64,000 nt of DNA from Asterochloris sp. CNOR1 (taxonomy: Eukaryota; Chlorophyta; Trebouxiophyceae; Trebouxiales; Trebouxiaceae). The position numbers and the translations under genes were made by a program. Shown piece after piece: positions 44,381-56,111 of this stretch (position 1 is its first letter; every line of letters begins with the position of its first letter). The notes beneath the pieces were generated by a model, which was given only the letters and a program-made list of their open reading frames with translations, was not told where the DNA came from and did no database searches. The stretch covers positions 2,852,001 to 2,916,000 of the forward strand of contig OZ017750.1 of assembly GCA_963969365.1 (NCBI GenBank), written 5' to 3'.

Positions 44381-47300
44381 TCAATTCAGGCATTGGCCAG
44401 GGTCATTGATGAAGATGAGCCGCTGGGCATTCTTAGCTGAGAGCTGCACTGCAAATGACGAGGGGTCCAGCGGCCTGCAGCACAGTGCGGCAATCACTGG
44501 TAGCATCCAGTATGAGCTCGATGCTACATTATTGGAAGCTGGGTGGCATATGAAAGCAGCAATCACGATCATGAGTCAAGCCCAAGAGCTCACCAGGGAT
44601 CCTCAATAATTGCATAGGCCTGCATGCTATCATCATACTGCACGACCTGCAGCGTGCGCCCCTGCTGCAGCTGGAAGTACAGCTGAAGCTGCCCCTGATT
44701 GCTCTCATCCTCCACCAGTTGCAAGTCTCCAGCCACTGAGGGGGCAGGGCCAGGGTTGAGCAGCTGGCTGGGCATCTGTCTGAGCAGGCTGATGTTGAGG
44801 TACGCGGTGCCAGTCTGCTCATAGCGCTGCATGAGGTGCTCGAGAATAGTCTGCAGGCAGACACTCACTGATAGATGTGAAGTGCATATGCCAAGCCATC
44901 TTCAAAGGTCAAGATGCCACCACAGGCGAGGTGCAGCGCACAGCCCCGAGGGCAAAGACCCAAAGAGGACCCCTGAGCTGATGTCATGCAGAATGCCAGG
45001 GAGACACAGGGTAGTCCTGCACGTCTCAGCCCGGCAGCTTGACAGAAGACCCTGGGCCCACCTCGTGGCCCGCAGCTGCCTGCAGAATGTCATGTGCGGC
45101 GAGCAGCGCAGGACCTTGTGTCTGGCGCATGGAACAGCAACACACACCAGAGTGAAACTGATCTCACTTACTGGCCAAAGCTGCCGTTATGCTGTACAAC
45201 CTGGTGGCAGGCGCAGCAGCAACATTGGGAGAGGCAGCATCCATCTCCATGCACTGTGGCCCCTCACTGCTTTTTGGGCCGACTGACCCTGTGGCAGGCA
45301 CAGCAACTGCAAGAGTGGCAGCAGCAGCCCCACTGTCGTGGGCCATCTCACTGCTGCCTTCATGTTGATTGACCGTGTGGCAGGAGCAGCAACAGTAAGC
45401 GTGGCAGCAGCAATCTCAACACGGTGGGCCCACCTCACTCTCCACAGCTGCCTGCAGGTTGCGGGGTGGAGGCATAGGCCGCTCCTGCTCCACTTCAGCG
45501 TCCTCCCATCCCCGACCCCTGGACGGCATCTGCTGCACTGTGGGCGCACGCGGTGCCTGCCTGGCTTGCTGCCCCAGGGCACGGCGTCCCTGCTGCTCAT
45601 AATGGTGGTGCTCCTCCTGCTGGCTGACAGCTCTGTGCCCCGGCTGCTGATACTGGTGCTCGTCCTGCATTAGGGACAGGCGCTGCTGCAGGGCTGGGCT
45701 GTGCTGGGGCCACTGCCTCTGCTGCGGGGACTGCCGTGGCTGTTCCCGCCCGCCTGACACAAGCTGCTGCTGCTGCTCCTGCACCAGCGACAGCCGCTGC
45801 TGCAGGCGTGGGAGGCCCTGCAGTCTGTGCAGGTCTGTGACTGGCTGGGCCTGCTGCGGGCGCCTGCTGCCTACGCTGGGCGGCTGCTGCGGCCGTGCAG
45901 TGTCGTCGAAGCCGAGCTGCACATCTTCAGAGTCTGCCCGACCAGCAGCAATGCCCCTGAGGCGGTCTGCCGGGTGCACAGCGCCCCGGGCCGCCCAGGG
46001 GGCTGCCTGCTGCCAACGCTGCTGCTGCCCGTCGACATCATCGTAGTCGTCCTCCTGCTGGCGCCAGCCTGGCGCCTGCTGTTGCCTGCAGGAAACACGT
46101 GCTGGTCATTAGCTGAGCTGCAGTGTCGCCTGCGCCGGTGCTCAGTCTGCTCCTTGCACTCATCCACCTGTACCACCCTGGCATCTGCTGCTGCCTGCAG
46201 GGAACACACCAGCTACAGGTAGTTACTCACTATCTGGATGACTATTTGTTGGCTGGCAGTGGGACGCGCAGCCTGGTGTGCCTGCAGCTGCCTGCAGGAA
46301 TGCCTCAGGCAGATCTTCAGTGCAGCTGCTGCTGCCTGCCCTGCACACCACACGGTCAACCCCTGCTGACTCCACCTCTCAAGCCATTGCTAGACATGTG
46401 TCTCATATATGTGCAGCAAACCGCGACAGCCTGATCAACTGCAGCACTGCCCTGCCCTGGCTCAGCCAGGAGAGCAGCGCCCACCTGTTAGATCGAGACT
46501 GCCAGGGCTCTGGCTCCTCGTCTTCACCCCTGCTCCGAGCCTGCAGCCTGCTCTGCTGCTGCCGGCCAGCCATGATGAGCGGCATGCGCGAGCCCCCAGA
46601 GGGGCTGACTGACCCCGAATCCAGGTCTCCAGACTCCTTCCCAGCCAGCAGCTTGGTAGGCTGCTGCCTGTATCCCGGCCCAGCCTCAGCCTCCTCAGGC
46701 AGCTCTCCATTGTTCGCCTCTGCAAGCACAGGTGTCAAAAACAAGTCCGGTTGGCTGCAATTGCAGTACCATGTAGGCGAGCTGCAACAGGAGGGGCCCT
46801 GCCATAGCTACCCAGCCTCAGTCCCTTCATCAGACTCTCTGCTAACCTTACTGCAGGCAATTGTGCGTCGTCAAGCCAGCTGCAATCATGACGGCCGCAG
46901 CATGGAGGGGAGCTGCAGCACGGGCACCTGTCAAGCAGCGACACCCTGGAACACTGCTGTTGGCCCTAGCACAGGCTCCCCATCCTCCCCTGAAGCCGTT
47001 GCAATCCCTTCCATAAGCAGGTAGGGGAGCATGTGCCCCCAATGCTTCCTCTGTGGCACTGCACATACTCCAGTATGCGACGCCAGGTTGTTGCGTGGGT
47101 GCCCTGCAGAGGGGCGGCCCTGTGTCCCAGACACTTGAGGCCTCTGTACAGGGCCCTGGCTGCCTGGCACTGGCCGTTGCCGCTGCACACATTTGCTGAT
47201 ACGCAAACGCGTCCTGCCTTTGGCTCTGCCGAGATGCAGCTCCCTTGAGGGCTCGTACAGGCCACTCTCCTACCGTCTGGTTCTGCCCCTGGATCATAGG

Positions 47301-50300
47301 CATAGGGATTGTGCTGCATCATGGGCTCCTTGCTGCTCTTCTGGCAGGCCAGCTTGGCCTTCTTGCTGCTGCTGTTCGTGGGTGTCTCCGCAGAGGGTGT
47401 GCTCATCAGGGCTGTGAAGCGGTGCAGCATGCTGGGCCGCACTGCAGGGCAGCAATTGAAAGCTGACAGCCCCTTCTATGGGGCATGCAAAGCCAGGTGA
47501 GGTCAACAAGGGCAGACAAGATGGTGTCTCAGCTGCATATCGTGGGTGTGATCGTTACAGCAGGCATGCCAGCTCTGAAAGGGATGTTTGGCTCCAGCCC
47601 AAGTGCATGATGCAGCAGCATGTTGTTGTGCAGCCGATGCTTACTTGCTTTCCCAGCGGCTGCAGCCTTGACCATATCCTCCATCATACGCTGCATCAAG
47701 CTGGCGCGTGGCCCTGCAGGCGCCCGCAGCGCAGCAGTGTCAGCGCAGCTTTCACCCTGGGGTGCTGCTCTCGGGGGTGCCGAACAGATTATAGCTGAAC
47801 TGTCTGGCCTGCTGCGCATTCACTGGTACCAGACAGAAGGCATGCCAAGAGTGGGTTACCCTTGGCTGCCCCATCTTCCTTGCCACCCTCGGCAGCCTTC
47901 TTGGACCCCTTAGCCTGCTTCCTTCTGGTGTCAGGGGCATCATCGTCACTTTCCTCCCCTCTGCTCTTTCCGTTCCGTGCACTGCGTCTCTTGCCATCCT
48001 GCAAGAAGCATCTCAGTGAGGGTAATTGACACATTGCAGAGTCTGACAGATGCTCCAGGGCAATATGAAGCTCATAGTTGCTGTATCTGGGCGCCAAGCA
48101 AAGTCAAATAGCCTTGGGGCAATTGGTGATGACATATCATTGCTAGGTGATAGAGGTACAAAGTGTCAGGCTGCAGCATGACTGCTGTTCACATGAGGCA
48201 CTTCAAATCAAATCCTGTGCTGAGATCTCTCACAACAAACCATGCACACCATAACTAGCTAGTTACTATAATAACCGCTCTGTCACACCCACCTGCACTC
48301 CTGCCTAACCTTGGCTCCACTGTCTCAGCATAAAGGTTGCTGTGGGAGCTCTATGCTGACTGGTCTGCACAGCAAGCACAGCGCACCTCCTCATCGCCAG
48401 ACCCGTCTTCATCACTGTCAGCATTCCAACTTTTCTTTGCCTTCCCCTGCTGCTGCTTGGCCTTGACGCTGCTTGACTGGTTGCTGCTGCCGCTGCCCCC
48501 TGCACTGTTGATAACGGACCAGCAGCACCGCAGAACCTTGAGCCACCAGCCATGGCGCAAGCCAATGTAGAGGACCAGCACTGCAGGGCATGGGCAGCAG
48601 AGTCCAGCTCTGGCGAGTTGCATAAGATCAATGACTGGCAGCATCGATTGCGTGCGCCAAGTCTCAATAGGCAAGACCCCTGCGTGCTAGTACCCTCAGC
48701 CAGATGTCGGCAAAGTGTGGATGCTGTAGCCAGTCAAGGCCATGCTTGCCTGCTGCGCATGCACCTGGCCTGGTGTAGCAACACTCGCTTGCGTTGCCGC
48801 AGGAACCATGGAAGCATCTTGCAGCATCCGCAGACACCCATGATCCAGCAAGCCAGTCACATTGCACACTGCCAGGACAGCACACTTTTGCCTGCTGCGG
48901 CTGTGCAGCATACAGCACGGCGAGACTCACATGCGATGCCGCCGGACCCGATGGTCCCCAGGAAGCCAAACACCTTCTTCCAGCAGCGATTCAGGACGCT
49001 GCAGGCAATGTTCAGGGTGGTGCACTTGCTGCTGCAGGTGTCTGAGCTGCTGCTAGAGGGGGTGTTGGCCCCCGTGACCTTGTCGCTGATGTTTGACTGG
49101 GTGGGCGTAGAGCTGTACACTGTTGTGTTGGTCAGGAAGCTGACTGGCAGCGTGTCAATCTGCTGGCCCTGCAAGGAGCAGGCAGACACAGGCTACAAAC
49201 AAGCTGGAGCAGAACGTGCTGAACATGCAATGCAGGCAACCAGCAGCAGGCTACCTCTAAGCATGCAGCATGCCGGAGTTCAGCAGTGGTCTGTCCATAG
49301 ATGCTGCAGCCTGCCTGATGCATTTTGAGCGTCTGGCTTGGCAGTCCCATGGGGAGTCACCAGCAGCTGCCCAGAAGGCGTGCATTCCTTTGCGCTGACA
49401 GGATCAAGCGCCTGAGCAGGCTGCGCTGACAGGGTCAAGCGCCTGAGCAGGCAGCCTATGAGCACGACCCTGGCCTCATGCGCAGTGGTGCCTCAGCAAT
49501 GCAAACAGCTGATATGCTGCAGGGCCACCCGTGTGCCCCCCTTCCAGCATGCAGGTCAAGCTTGCAAAAGAAGACAGATGCCCGTCATGGCTATAGTCCT
49601 GCATCGTCCGCCACAGGCAAGGTGCTCAAGGGTTGAGCCAGGCAGCTGCGGTGGTCATGTGTACATCCACATGTTGCACCTGAAATGCGGCAGATGGTGG
49701 TCATGCTGGATGCAGAGCAGGGGTTGGCCCCTATGCACTCCCTCAGGTTGCGGGCCAGGCTGGAGGCTCACAATGGAGTTGGTGAGGCCCACAGTGCAGG
49801 TGTTGTTGAGCTGGGCAGCTGTGGTGGTCATGTACACCTCAAACACCTTGCGAGCCACCTGCTGGGCTGCCAGGGTGGCGCTTTGTGCAGGAATGGCGCT
49901 GATGCCGGCACTGCAGCTGGACACCTGCAGGCAGGGACATAAAAGGCCTGGGTGCAGGAACCTCTGCAATTGAGTCAGGCTCGGGGGCTCACTGGCTGCC
50001 CTGAGCGCAAGCTGGCTGCTTGCTGAGCACTCCTCTGGCTGGGGCCAAGTACTTGTGCCATGTGGCCCAGCCTGTCTGGGGCTTGCTGAGTACCCGGAGT
50101 TTGTGTGATGGCTGCCCGCACTGCTGCGGATGCCTGCTGGCAAGTCTGAGCTGCACATTCTAGACACAGCAGGTGGGGCGGCGAGCGGGAGGGGTTGCTA
50201 ACTGGGTGCAAAGTTGACAGAGGCATGTGCTGGTGAGCAGCAACCCACCGTGACAGTGTAGCTGGCAGGAATGTACCCTGTGTTGGCAACATCGACCTGC

Positions 50301-53300
50301 ATGTAGCCGTGCTGGTTCCCGGCTGTGAAGCCGCCACAGGACACGTCTGCATACTGGCACACCTGCAGCGCATGAAAGGTGTGCCCTCCTGAAGTAAAGC
50401 TGCCTGCCGGCTCTGGTTGCTGCCAGCCCTCTGCAATCCTGTCTGCATGTGCACAAGCAGGGCCAGCTGCCTGTGCTGTTCTGGCCCGCAGCTTACCTGG
50501 ACAAAGGCCAGCAAAAAGCCATGAAATTGATGTGGCAAAACCCACAGGCCCACGATGGCAAGGCCTGGCCCACAGGTTGCCTCAGCACATGTTAGCAGCA
50601 CCTGCTTCCTTCACCCTTGCCTCAGCAATGTCACTCACTGCAGCTGCAGCGCCCACCTGCGCAAACATGATTTTCCCTGGGCTGGCATTGACCACCAGGG
50701 ACAGGCTGTCCGCCTTGACAGATAGGGTGATGAGGCTGTTCTGGATGTTGGTCAGCGGGATGCCAAAGTACAGGGGCCCATTGGCCACCTTGTTGTAAGC
50801 CTGCACCAAAATGGCATTTGGTCACTGCCTGCACAGAGACATTAGGCTCGCATTGCGGTGGTGCAGATGGGCCCGCAGCCCATGTCACCATCCAGCAGCC
50901 ACCATTCAGCAGGCGGTCCCTGGGATGGACCCTTGGGCTGCAGGGCAATGAGAAGCGAGTTGTAACCTTGCACCCTTGTTTCTGCAAGGTCACTGCCTGC
51001 CATCGTGCAGGCAATGACTGCATTGTATAGCAGCACTGGCAGACTGGCGGGGGCCAGCAAGTAAGCAAAATGGTGACCGGCCATCACTTGACTGGCCGCC
51101 ACACGAGGAAGCTTGCCCTTTGCTGCAGCCTGGGCCTGCTGGTTGCATGAGCACCCTGGAGGGGCCATCCTGGATGAAGTAAATCACTGCAGCTGGTGCT
51201 GCACACAATTGCTGCACCTGTCTGTAAGTTTGCCCCGGAACAGGCATCTGAGACTTGCAGCTGTGCAGGCATCTGGCCAGCTTCACATGAGGCAGTCACC
51301 TGTCAGCTATCAGGGAGGCCCTTTACATACATCCAGTGGGGGGCAGCCCACTGCGGCACCTGTGTGGCATTGGGATTCCCTCCTCCATATGCTGTCACCA
51401 TGTAGATGGGAGTTGTGCCCGCAGAAATCCTGGTCTGGTCTGCTGTGTAGTAGTCCAGGATCTGGGACCCCAGGCAGCTCTGAGGCACATTACTACACCC
51501 ATTCTGCAGCACAGCAATGCAGGGAAATTCGGTCCCAACCTCTGCCATGATGACACCTCAAGCTGAGTCTGAGGGAAGGGGTCTGTGCACACCTTCTGCA
51601 GTGCAGGCCATGCAGGAGCACCTGGCAACTCGTGAATTTGATGCTGCACTTGACGTGGATTGCAGCATGCAGGTCATGAAGGGTTGTTTGCAGGCTGCTT
51701 TACAGCATACATCTGCACGCATACACAGCGCAGCAGCATTGGCAGGTGGTGACAGATGAGCGCCACGATGCTGTTCTCCCTTCAGGCGACAGACTGCAGA
51801 CCTCTTTAGACCAGGACTTGTTGCACTGCTTGCAGCTGTGCTCGACTGCGCTACGGCATGTAAAGGCTGTTGGCGTGTACATCTGTTCCTGAGGCAACCA
51901 TACAGCAGGCAATCTGACATGCCCAGACCAGCCGCCAGTCTTCATGCCCGCATAAACCTTAACACCCACAAATCTTGGGCAGATTTTCTCTGACATAGCT
52001 GATTGAGATAGACAATGTCATGGTGTGCTCTACTTCGGCTGCCTTCAGGACAAAATTCTTGAATGGATGCATCAGGCCTCACCGCCTGGTACCTGAAGGC
52101 GCTGTACCCTGTGCCAATCATGTTGCACTGCGTTCCATCCAAGTCAATCAGGCTCTCAGGGAAGATCATCCACTGGTCCAGATTGCTTGTCAGCACCTGC
52201 TGCGGCCCTTCACCTGCACCCACCAGGGCAGTACTGCTCAACAGGGTTGCACTTCATGATTATCCCAACCCTGAGCGCGTTGATGGACCAGCCTTCAAGC
52301 TGCCAGCATAGTCCACTGGCGGTAGGGTGCTGGGGTCTGACATTGCCCAGGAGGCATTGCCATGGCTCACTGTCAGAGACCAGGTTGCAAATCTTGGAAC
52401 TGCAACACATGCTTGGAAACACAGTCTGTGGGGATGCTTGTCAGCAACTCAGGCTGAGTCCTCGATGTTATCAAGCGACCCAGGCAGCTTCTAGTCTCAC
52501 CCTCTGCACAGACTTGTCCCTTTGGAGGTTGTGTGTATGTATTGTACATGGATAACACCCTAAAGCTCACTCTAGGTTCAGGGAACCATGACCTGCTCCA
52601 TGCTCAGCACAGACAGCACGCTTCAGCTGGCCAGAGAGTCCCACAAGCGTCACTCCCCCTTAGCACTTGAGTCTATCCACATTGTTGGGGTCTTGAACAG
52701 GCCCCAGAACTCACTCTGGGGGTGGGGGATCATGAGGTACATGGTGCTCAGCACAGGCAGCGCGGTGTAGCTTTCCAGGTCGCCCAGCAGCTGGGCGCTG
52801 ACCTGCTGGCTGGGACTCAGCACATAGGGCACGCTGGGGTTGATCTGGATGGTCTCGCTGGTGGTCGTGTTGCCCACGGTGTAGTTGATGGCAATGTTGA
52901 TTGTGAAGTCCAGCTGCGAGTTGCCCAGGGTGTACCCCTGCAGGCAGCAGGAGTTGCCTGTCCCCTGCAGTCTACAAGGCTCTTGACCAGGGACGCTCAC
53001 TGCAAATCCTTGCATTCACCAGAAGCTGCACATTCCTCCTGCAGTCTGGACGGCATTTGGCCAGGCTGTTACACAGGGTGCTCAGGCAAGGGTGCATGTG
53101 CCCAGAGATCATAGAGCAAGATCTTCAGGTGCCCAGGGTACAACCCTGCAGAACAGGATTTGGAAGTGGGATTGTTGCTGCAGTCTGGGAGGCTCTGTTG
53201 GCCAGGCTTGCACAGTGAGCATGCTGCCATTACAGGGGAGCCTGAGGCACAATTCCCATCGAGTCCGGCTGTGTCCTCACAAGGGCTGCAGTCATTGGCT

Positions 53301-55654
53301 GTCAGTGAGAGCGCCTCAGCACCTCATGCAGGCAACCTGGCACAGCAGTGCATTGCACGCCCAACTGCAGCCAGGGCACCCAATACATGGCAAGCTGGCC
53401 AGCCTTGGGGGTGCAGGAGGGTAGGTAGGCAGAACACCATGTAAGCAGCAGCTGCCTTCATGCTACAGATGTGAGGAGGCCCACCTGCTTTTGTGAGCGA
53501 CCCTTTGACATGCCTCAGGCAGCCAGTCGAGACTGCAACAAACTCAAAGACGCTGTGGCAGCCCCTCATCATGCCTCAAGCAGCCATTAAGGCTGTTCCA
53601 GCACCTACCAGTACCATGACATAAGCAGGCGAAAGGTGCAGCAGCAGCCCACCTCATACCACAGGTCTGCATAGCGCATACATGATGCTGAGCCAGGGAC
53701 GCCGTTCAGGAACAGGTCCGAGCTCCAGAGGCTGCAGTCCAGCCCTGCCCGCGTGTCGGCGCTGGACCCACTGGTGAAGCTGGCTGAGGTGGCCTGGGCC
53801 AGAGTGCACTCGCAGCAGAAGCCCTGGCTGTCCCTGCAGCATGCGGGGAGGGGGCTGCGCAAGACTGGCCGGGGTGATGTGTGGCCGTGGCGCCCTTGGC
53901 CCTGGCTGTTCCTGCACAGGCGTTGGCAGCAGCGTATTGGCCTCTAATGTTGCTGGCAGCCTAGGCTCGCGGCAGAGGCTCTGACTGTTCCTGCATGACA
54001 TGGGGAAGGAGCTGCCTAAGACTGGAGCAGAGGGCTTGTGCCAGGGTGCGCCTGCGGCAGAGACACTCACTGTACATAAAGATGTTTGAATGGCAGACAA
54101 CAGCCGTCTCATACAGTCAACAGCATGCATTTGCCGGCAGAACTGCTGTCTGTTCCTGCACACATACTGACATCCTGGACAAGGCTCGCAAGGGTGCCAC
54201 CCCTGACAGGTATGTCAAGCATGCAGGCTGCGCCGACAGTACGGCCACACAAGCTTTCTGGGCTGCACACTGCAAGCAGCCTGCTGTTGCAGTTGTCGTG
54301 CACAGGTGCTGCCTGCTTTGTGCTGATCCATGTATCCCTCACTATGAGGAAGCTTGGATGGGATGCTGGGGCAGCATGAGACATGCCTCTAGGAAACTGC
54401 TGCCACCAGCCTGCATCCCAGCTGCAGGGATGCCACACTGTCTGGCCAGTGCTGGGGCAAGGCGGGCTGCACAGGCACAGCACCAGAGCACCTCCGCTGC
54501 CTGCTATTGCACACTAGAGCATCTCCGCTGCCTGCTACCGCTCAACCAGGTGAATCTGCCTCCCCTGCCTGCACTAAGCCCCAGCGCAGGACAGCCTGTC
54601 CGGTCAGGCCAATGGCCCAGGCTTACGCGATCTTGGTGCCGCTGTCGTCCACTGCCCAGCCGCAGGTGGGATTGGTGGAGGTGCTGCTGTCGTCACAGGT
54701 GCTGATGGCATTGTTGCCCCCCGTCTGGATGATCTGCAGCAAGGACCAGTCCCAGAAAGTGGACAGGCTCTGCGTTGATCACATGCTCTTGAGCACATGC
54801 AGCTCAGAGAGGAGCAATACATGCTAGAAACACAGGGTTCAGCGCAGGGACCCTCCTCATAGCACAGAAAGCAGAGCACAGCTACCTGCTCGTAGGGCTT
54901 GGAGTTGAAGGCTTGGGCATAGGTCAACGGGTAGGATGCATAGACAGGAGACTTGGTCATCTGGACACTGATTGCCTGAGTCAGGTCTCGGCAGGTGCAG
55001 CCGGCGTCCGTCGCATAGTTGCAGCTGCAGGGGCAGGTGCCGGTTGCGCTGCAGGGCCAGAGCGAGCACCTGTCAGGCTCAGACAGTCTGTTGGGTGCTA
55101 GCTGCTGCAGGCAATCATGCCTGTTGCGCCGCAGGTGCAGGGCGTACGCTGCAGGAGCAGAGTATATGTACTGCTGTCTTTGTCAGCCGGGTGGGCACTG
55201 TGTAGCTGCCTCTTGAGAAGCTGTGTGCCAGCTGCGCGCTGTGTCGAGGAGCTGTGTGCCAGCGCTGCGCCTGTACTTTTGTCCATGCTGTAGCTGTAGG
55301 CCAGCTGCACGCTGTGCAGCTAGCAGCACGGGCCTTGTGCCCAGCACTGGGGCTGATGGCTTCACCTGTTGATGCATGGGATGCTGTACTGGAGCGTCTC
55401 GGTGGCCAATGTGGTGCTGGCATCGAGCGTAAGCGTGGTGACCAGCTTCTGGGAACATGTAATGGAGGTGGTCGAGGTCTGCAACACAGCTGGTGTAATT
55501 GAAGGCGATGGCTCTTACAGTCATCCGGCAACTCTGGCAGCGGACTCACTGATCCATTATTGACACAGGTCTGCAGTGCGCTTTCGGCAATCACAGACTG
55601 AGCTGCAGCATGTCTCAGGAGCGGCACAGTGAGGATGGCAAGCCAGCACCACAT
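44381..55654 (-). CDS. HAP2: HAP2/GCS1 gamete membrane fusion protein
   Basis: Twenty exons in phase: 55654-55550, 55478-55366, 55048-54886, 54733-54627, 53833-53653, 52937-52715, 52213-52083, 51503-51327, 50800-50657, 50362-50249, 49924-49772, 49168-48931, 48580-48387, 47998-47860, 47713-47645, 47441-47274, 46719-46485, 46085-45434, 44850-44594 and 44474-44381, giving about 1,218 residues. HAP2 is the eukaryotic class II fusogen that merges gamete membranes. Seen: signal peptide MWCWLAILTVPLLRHAAAQS; TKSPVYASYPLTYAQAFNSKPYE; STCDDSSTSTNPTCGWAVDDSG; the HAP2-GCS1 core DSQGFCCECTLAQ to ASCMRYADLWYE; ECNKIG-like TQCNMIGTGYSAFRYQ; QSCLGSQILDYY; the domain III Cys set; a membrane helix across 48931/48580; then RCCWSV and a cytosolic tail of about 530 residues with basic, acidic and Gln-rich parts. 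The last two exons (from 44850) are joined by phase only and could belong to something else. Confidence 0.9.
49380..49456. repeat. Near-perfect 33-bp tandem repeat in a HAP2 intron
   Basis: GCGCTGACAGG followed by (A/G)TCAAGCGCCTGAGCAGG occurs twice in direct succession (about 49390 and 49423). It lies between exons 49924-49772 and 49168-48931 and is very recent by its identity. Confidence 0.9.
49633..49690 (-). repeat. Intronic copy of exon sequence (HAP2)
   Basis: It resembles 49799-49853, inside exon 49924-49772, sharing GGCAGCTG then GGTGGTCATGT and the following ACA(C/T). The copy is downstream of that exon in transcript order, at about 75-80 percent identity by eye. Confidence 0.7.
53127..53220 (-). 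repeat. Intronic copy of an exon start with 3' splice site (HAP2)
   Basis: The true exon start at 52937 (plus-strand TTGCCCAGGGTGTACCCCTGCAG) is echoed at about 53127-53150 as GTGCCCAGGGTACAACCCTGCAG. The similarity continues in part into the intron side (CTGCAGTCT..AAGGCTCT against CTGCAGTCT..GAGGCTCT). Confidence 0.75.
53899..54163 (-). repeat. Three intronic copies of the exon start of the HAP2 core domain
   Basis: The true start at 53833 encodes DSQGFCCECT. Copies at about 53899-53920, 53968-54025 and 54132-54163 are in the intron just upstream; the second and third read RNSQSLCREP and RNRQQFCRQM. The second copy also repeats about 35 bp of flanking intron (GGGG then GGGCTGC..AAGACTGG), so the unit spans the acceptor. 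Confidence 0.85.
54484..54540. repeat. Short tandem repeat, about 32 bp twice
   Basis: AGAGCA(C/T)CTCCGCTGCCTGCTA is present twice in direct succession in a HAP2 intron (starting about 54484 and 54515). Confidence 0.85.
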
Positions 55655-56111
55655 TTCAAGCAGACAATTGCCAGACACAGTGGGGATCACCCACCTATGT
55701 GTCACCAGGTCAAGTAAGCTAATGCAAGACTTTTGCCTCCTCACGGCTCGAAACGGCAGTCACGATTGTGCACCCAAGGCTTTGACTCTGAAGCCGTCAG
55801 GTTGCTTGTATGTGTCTCTGTGCATTTGTTCACGTCACATCGAGCGCGTCTTGACTCGAGAAGGTTTGGATTTAGCTTCCATTCTAGTTGCTTTCTTGGA
55901 ATGTGATGCTGTCTCATGGCCAGCTTGTATCCCTATAAGTTGCTTCCATGGCGAGCTTGTATCCCTCCAACTCCAGAGGAGCAAGTTTCACACAGCACCA
56001 GTTAAGAAGTTATCACTGTAGGAAATGTGTGCTGCACCTTCTCAATGTGCAGCAACAGATCAGAAAAACAAAGGGAAGGCTACATTGCCATGCAGTGCAG
56101 GCAGAGGTGAT
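55655..56111. promoter_or_regulatory. Divergent intergenic region between HAP2 and the alpha/beta hydrolase
   Basis: This 457-bp gap holds the 5' regions of both genes. The base composition from about 55740 to 56080 is visibly less CAG-rich than the gene bodies, as expected of a promoter. The pair TGGCCAGCTTGTATCCCT and TGGCGAGCTTGTATCCCT recurs about 32 bp apart at 55918 and 55950. I call no core promoter element. Confidence 0.45.
55915..55975. repeat. Direct repeat in the HAP2/hydrolase intergenic region
   Basis: CATGGCCAGCTTGTATCCCT at about 55916 and CATGGCGAGCTTGTATCCCT at about 55948 differ at one base. They could be duplicated regulatory sites or a simple duplication. Confidence 0.8.

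Noticed and set aside
44381-46085. A separate minus-strand Gln-rich gene downstream of HAP2
   Set aside because: The exons from 48580 to 45434 continue the HAP2 frame with matching phases at every junction, so most of this is the HAP2 tail. Only the last two exons remain open to doubt.
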